The notes beneath the pieces are model-generated. The model saw only the letters and a list, made by a program, of their open reading frames with translations. It was not told the DNA's origin and made no database searches. Shown here piece after piece: positions 4,743-6,160 of a DNA stretch of 6,160 nt (its first letter is position 1; each line of letters opens with the position of its first letter). The translations under genes were made by a program, and so were the position numbers. Source of the stretch: Selenomonadaceae bacterium (lineage in GTDB: Bacteria; Bacillota; Negativicutes; Selenomonadales; Selenomonadaceae); contig JAFXOC010000288.1 in NCBI GenBank assembly GCA_017529085.1, positions 1-6,160 on the forward strand, read 5' to 3'.

Positions 4743-5249
4743 ATGCTGACCGCGCAAAAAAGCAACTATCCGTTGTCTGCGGAGCTAAAGACGAAGATTG
4801 ATTTTGTCTTGGAAGCTCACGATAACGACCCGACGCAAATCGTCGGCATTCTCTTGGAGGTTCAGGATTTAGAGGAAATGCGCTATGTTCCCGAGCCTAC
4901 GGCTTATTATCTAGCGGAGAAATTATCTTTGCCGATAACGCAAATTTTCGATTGTTTGAACTTTTACGCGCAGCTTTCGTCAACGCCAAGGGCCAAATAT
5001 CCCATTCAGATATGCAATTCCCCGGCGTGTCGCGTAAATCAAGTGAATACGGATTTCTTGCTGAAAACTTTTGAGAATTTGTTGGATATAAAGCTTGGCG
5101 AGACCACTTACGACGGGCGTTTTACATTAGAGACCTGCGCCTGCTACGGCGCGTGCGACCGCGCTCCTTCGGTGCGTATTAACGGTAAGATTTACGACCA
5201 TCTAAATACGCAGGAAAAAATTGAAGAGCTGCTTCGCTCCTTGCCTTGA
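4743..5249 (+). CDS. nuoE: NuoE-like [2Fe-2S] subunit of an NADH-linked complex
   Basis: This 168-residue protein is the thioredoxin-fold [2Fe-2S] subunit (NuoE/HndA/HydC type). It partners the NADH/FMN subunit in complex I or in soluble hydrogenase and formate dehydrogenase complexes. The N-terminal helical part includes the region from LLEVQDLEEMRYVPEP to FYAQLSS (37-80). The cluster ligands are C91 and C96 (CNSPAC) and C134 and C138 (CYGAC), the expected C-x4-C and C-x3-C pairs, with an extra C132. APSVRINGKIYDHL (141-154) follows as usual. Length is normal for the family. ATG 4743 is preceded by AGGAGGG 6 nt upstream. The nuoF-like gene follows after 12 bp. With no membrane complex I genes visible, a soluble or electron-bifurcating complex is the likelier setting, but this needs the downstream genes. 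Confidence 0.93.
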   Translation: MLTAQKSNYPLSAELKTKIDFVLEAHDNDPTQIVGILLEVQDLEEMRYVPEPTAYYLAEKLSLPITQIFDCLNFYAQLSSTPRAKYPIQICNSPACRVNQVNTDFLLKTFENLLDIKLGETTYDGRFTLETCACYGACDRAPSVRINGKIYDHLNTQEKIEELLRSLP

Positions 5250-5261
5250 GGAGGGTGTGTC

Positions 5262-6160
5262 ATGACAACCGTAAAATTTTTAACAAAAAATTTTGGCAAA
5301 TATAATGTGGAATCCATCAGCGAATACATGGAAATCGGAGGATTCTCCGCGCTGAAAAAAGCCGTCGCCGACGGATCCGATTCGGTGCTTGAACTTCTTG
5401 CCGCCGCAAAGATAAGAGGCAGAGGTGGCGCAGAGTATGACGTCGGACGCAAATGGTCCCAAGCGAGGGACGTTAAAGGCGAAAATAAGATAATAATCTG
5501 CAACGCCGACGAAGGCGAGACCACCACTTTTAAGGATAGGGAACTTATCAAAAACGATCCCTTTAATTTGATAGAAGCCATGATTATAGCGGGTTATGTG
5601 ATTGGCGCAACCGAAGGCTTTATCTATATGCGCGCCGAATACGCCTGCTATCGTCCCATTTTGTTGAACGCTATCGCACAGGCTAAGGAATACGGTTTCT
5701 TGGGAAAAAATATCTTGAACAAGGGTTTTGATTTCGATATCAAACTTTATTCCGGCGCAGGGGCTTATGTTTGCGGCGAAGGCACGGCGCTTATCCGCTC
5801 CATCGAAGGGAAAGCAGGTCGCCCCCGCATGAAGCCGCCATTTATAAAACAAAGCGGCGCATTCGCTCGTCCCACTTGCTTAAACAATGTGGAAAGTCTT
5901 TCGATTGTTCCTCACTTAATCCTTGACGACGAAAAGGTTTATATGTCTATCGTCCGCGGCATTTCCGTAGGCACTAAGATGATAAGCGTAGCGGGTAATG
6001 TAAACAAGCCCGGAGTGTTTGAAATTCCCTTCGGCGTTACCGCGCGTGAAATCATTTACGATTTGGCGGGCGGCGTGCAGGACAATCGTAAGATTCGGCT
6101 CATACAGTTCGGCGGCGCTTCGGGTAAAATCGCAACCGACGCTATTTTAGACACTCCTTA
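5262..6160 (+). CDS. nuoF: NuoF-like NADH-binding flavoprotein subunit, 3' end missing
   Basis: This is the NADH-oxidising FMN and [4Fe-4S] subunit (NuoF/HndC/HydB family), which takes electrons from NADH or gives them to NAD+ and passes them through the NuoE partner. The 299 residues present cover the flavin/NADH domain: GRGGAEYDVGRKW (53-65), CNADEGETTTFKDRE (80-94), SGAGAYVCGEGTALIRSIEG (164-183), GRPRMKPPF (186-194) and TCLNNVE (205-211). After these comes the start of the SLBB-like region (AGNVNKPGVFEIPFG). The C-terminal cysteines binding the [4Fe-4S] cluster lie beyond the window. Usual family forms have GAGFPTG and EPGTF where this has GAEYDVG and ETTTF, pointing to a divergent subgroup. 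ATG 5262 has GGAGGG 6 nt upstream, and this site overlaps the preceding gene's stop region. Confidence 0.93.
   Translation, partial: MTTVKFLTKNFGKYNVESISEYMEIGGFSALKKAVADGSDSVLELLAAAKIRGRGGAEYDVGRKWSQARDVKGENKIIICNADEGETTTFKDRELIKNDPFNLIEAMIIAGYVIGATEGFIYMRAEYACYRPILLNAIAQAKEYGFLGKNILNKGFDFDIKLYSGAGAYVCGEGTALIRSIEGKAGRPRMKPPFIKQSGAFARPTCLNNVESLSIVPHLILDDEKVYMSIVRGISVGTKMISVAGNVNKPGVFEIPFGVTAREIIYDLAGGVQDNRKIRLIQFGGASGKIATDAILDTP

Noticed and set aside
5280..5852. Long open frame on the minus strand (190 codons)
   Set aside because: It lies wholly inside the clear nuoF-like gene on the plus strand, has a cysteine- and phenylalanine-rich composition of no known family, and no ribosome site. 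It is a shadow of the real gene.

Overview
The window looks like a chromosomal segment of a low- to mid-GC anaerobic bacterium, most likely a Firmicute. Strong AGGAGG-type ribosome sites, use of GTG/TTG starts, a short-form HisG with a HisZ partner, and a soluble NuoE/NuoF-type NADH module all point that way. A Negativicutes or Clostridia member is my guess; nothing here fixes the genus.

Left half (about 1-3015, all on the minus strand, so read right to left): a tightly packed cluster runs from a small membrane protein to hisZ, an HD-domain protein and hisG, and then to a type II toxin-antitoxin pair. The toxin is a PIN-domain protein cut by the window edge. Spacing is 13 bp, then a 4-bp ATGA overlap, then 8 bp, then about 31 bp, so the first four genes are almost certainly one transcript. 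HisZ and HisG together form the first enzyme of histidine synthesis. The HD protein lies between the two subunit genes.

Centre (3016-3411): a divergent intergenic region of about 400 bp. It holds a weak candidate promoter for the his cluster, a perfect 15-bp palindrome, a GC-rich 130-bp hairpin repeat with roughly matching inverted ends, and a T13 homopolymer just before the plus-strand gene.

Right half (3412-6160, plus strand): an HD-GYP protein (predicted cyclic-di-GMP phosphodiesterase) is followed directly by a 220-bp composite palindromic element (4489-4708). That element is built of polypurine/polypyrimidine hairpins and two perfect mirror repeats. Then come a NuoE-like [2Fe-2S] subunit and a NuoF-like NADH/FMN subunit, the latter cut by the window end. 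These two probably begin an operon for an NADH-linked hydrogenase, formate dehydrogenase or similar soluble complex whose catalytic subunit lies outside the window.

The most unusual thing here is the 4489-4708 element. Its two halves have the same three-arm architecture but different base sequences, and each half is internally exact. I see no complete novel protein system in the window.
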